DNA from: Candidatus Kuenenia stuttgartensis
GTDB taxonomy: Bacteria > Planctomycetota > Planctomycetia > Gemmatales > Gemmataceae
DNA length: 62,088 nucleotides
Direction: 5' to 3'
NCBI GenBank assembly: GCA_945897965.1
Contig: CAMDHK010000004.1
Span: 1 to 62,088, forward strand
The translations under genes and the position numbers were made by a program. This document shows positions 61,701 through 62,088 of this stretch, one piece after another (within the stretch, counting starts at the first letter, position 1; each line of letters opens with the position of its first letter). The notes below the pieces were generated by a model that did no database searches, was not told the origin of the DNA, and saw nothing but the letters and a program-made list of their open reading frames with translations.

Positions 61701-62088
61701 TGAGCACAGGCACTTTAAAACCCGAACAATACAGAAAATGGCTGCCCTACTGGGCTGTCTTTCAAACCGACATGCAACAAACTGTCCACACCTGGATTTA
61801 CAGGTTATGGCTGCTCGCTTCTATTTTAATTCTTGCAGGCTTCTTCACTTATCGTTTTGGCGTGTACAAAGAAACTGGCATCATTCAGCATGGCTCGCTT
61901 TTTTTCTTACAATCTCTGCGCTGGACTATCTTAGGTAGCATGACTCTTGTGGTTGTTCTTACTACCGGATGTATTTCTTCTGAAAGAGGAACCCTCGCAG
62001 ATTCTGTTCTTAGCAGAGGCATAAGCAGGTATCAATATTTTTTAGGGAAGTGGCACGCACGACTTGTAACGGTAATAGGCACATTCTT
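61701..62088 (+). CDS. ABC-2 transporter permease, N-terminal part (runs off right edge)
   Basis: The first 129 codons of a plus-strand gene. Translation from ATG 61701 gives a cytoplasmic start, a membrane helix (about 37-53, LWLLASILILAGFF), an extracellular loop, and a second helix (about 82-97, ILGSMTLVVVLTTGC) followed by ISSERGTLADSVLSRGISR, the cytoplasmic coupling motif of ABC-2 permeases. It follows the ATPase by 39 bp. A frame at 61693-61938 in another phase is a shadow. The rest of the gene lies outside the window. Confidence 0.85.

Noticed and set aside
61693-61938. Plus-strand frame of 81 codons at the right edge
   Set aside because: It is out of phase with the clear ABC permease that starts at 61701 and carries the coupling motif.

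Overview
The window reads as chromosomal DNA from a low-GC (about 40% by eye) member of the Planctomycetota. The lineage call rests on families that are almost signature genes of that phylum: a DUF1549/DUF1553 cytochrome-type protein, a DUF1501 Tat-exported protein and a PPC-domain protein in one operon (28451-34430), many exported HEAT/TPR/WD40 repeat proteins, and a neutral-ceramidase-like secreted protein. LptE, a BamD-like lipoprotein and several other lipoproteins point to a two-membrane envelope. No rRNA, tRNA, CRISPR array, insertion sequence or prophage was seen, so this looks like a core or conserved region rather than an island.

Layout. 1-9.8 kb: a truncated SNF2 helicase and a hybrid histidine kinase (minus strand), a secreted terpene-cyclase-fold protein, an archaeal-type dihydropteroate-synthase-like protein with PabB (plus), then ispH and an oxidoreductase (minus). 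9.8-15.3 kb: a small exported Cys-rich protein diverging from an argB-argD-argF-rph run that has a clear promoter and a dyad operator. 15.7-18.0 kb: a NUDIX protein converging on an ftsQ-like gene and murB. 18.1-22.6 kb: queC converging on a module of lysine 2,3-aminomutase (kamA) plus two Ddl-type ATP-grasp ligases. 22.8-28.3 kb: HEAT protein, methyltransferase and FHA protein (plus), converging on two small membrane proteins with bioB-bioF (minus). 28.4-37.7 kb: the DUF1549-PPC-DUF1501 operon, tsaE and a large TPR protein. 37.9-46.0 kb: ceramidase-like protein, a Pro-rich lipoprotein, a pseudo-caspase/S41 protease fusion, and a Ser/Thr kinase-DUF3754-aminotransferase operon. 46.2-50.4 kb: putA, a secreted WD40 propeller and a small lipoprotein. 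50.6-60.4 kb: a tight ten-gene minus-strand run, parA-ybeY-recO-bamD-like-lptE-folP-cdaA-ybbR-proA-HEAT. 60.6-62.1 kb: an ABC ATPase and the start of its permease.

How the genes work together. Arginine synthesis (argBDF), proline synthesis (proA) and proline breakdown (putA) meet at glutamate semialdehyde and ornithine. pabB feeds pterin cofactors, and two DHPS-type enzymes (the archaeal-type one beside pabB and canonical folP) suggest that folate and a methanopterin-type C1 carrier may both be made. cdaA-ybbR make and regulate cyclic di-AMP next to envelope-assembly genes. murB, ftsQ-like and Ddl-like genes are relics or working parts of a peptidoglycan/division system, but this MurB has substituted active-site residues.

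The best candidates for undescribed biology are the kamA plus twin ATP-grasp module, the inactive-looking caspase domain fused to an S41 protease, the altered MurB beside an FtsQ-like protein, and the DHPS-like/PabB pair. All functions are inferred by reading sequence motifs; no database search was possible.
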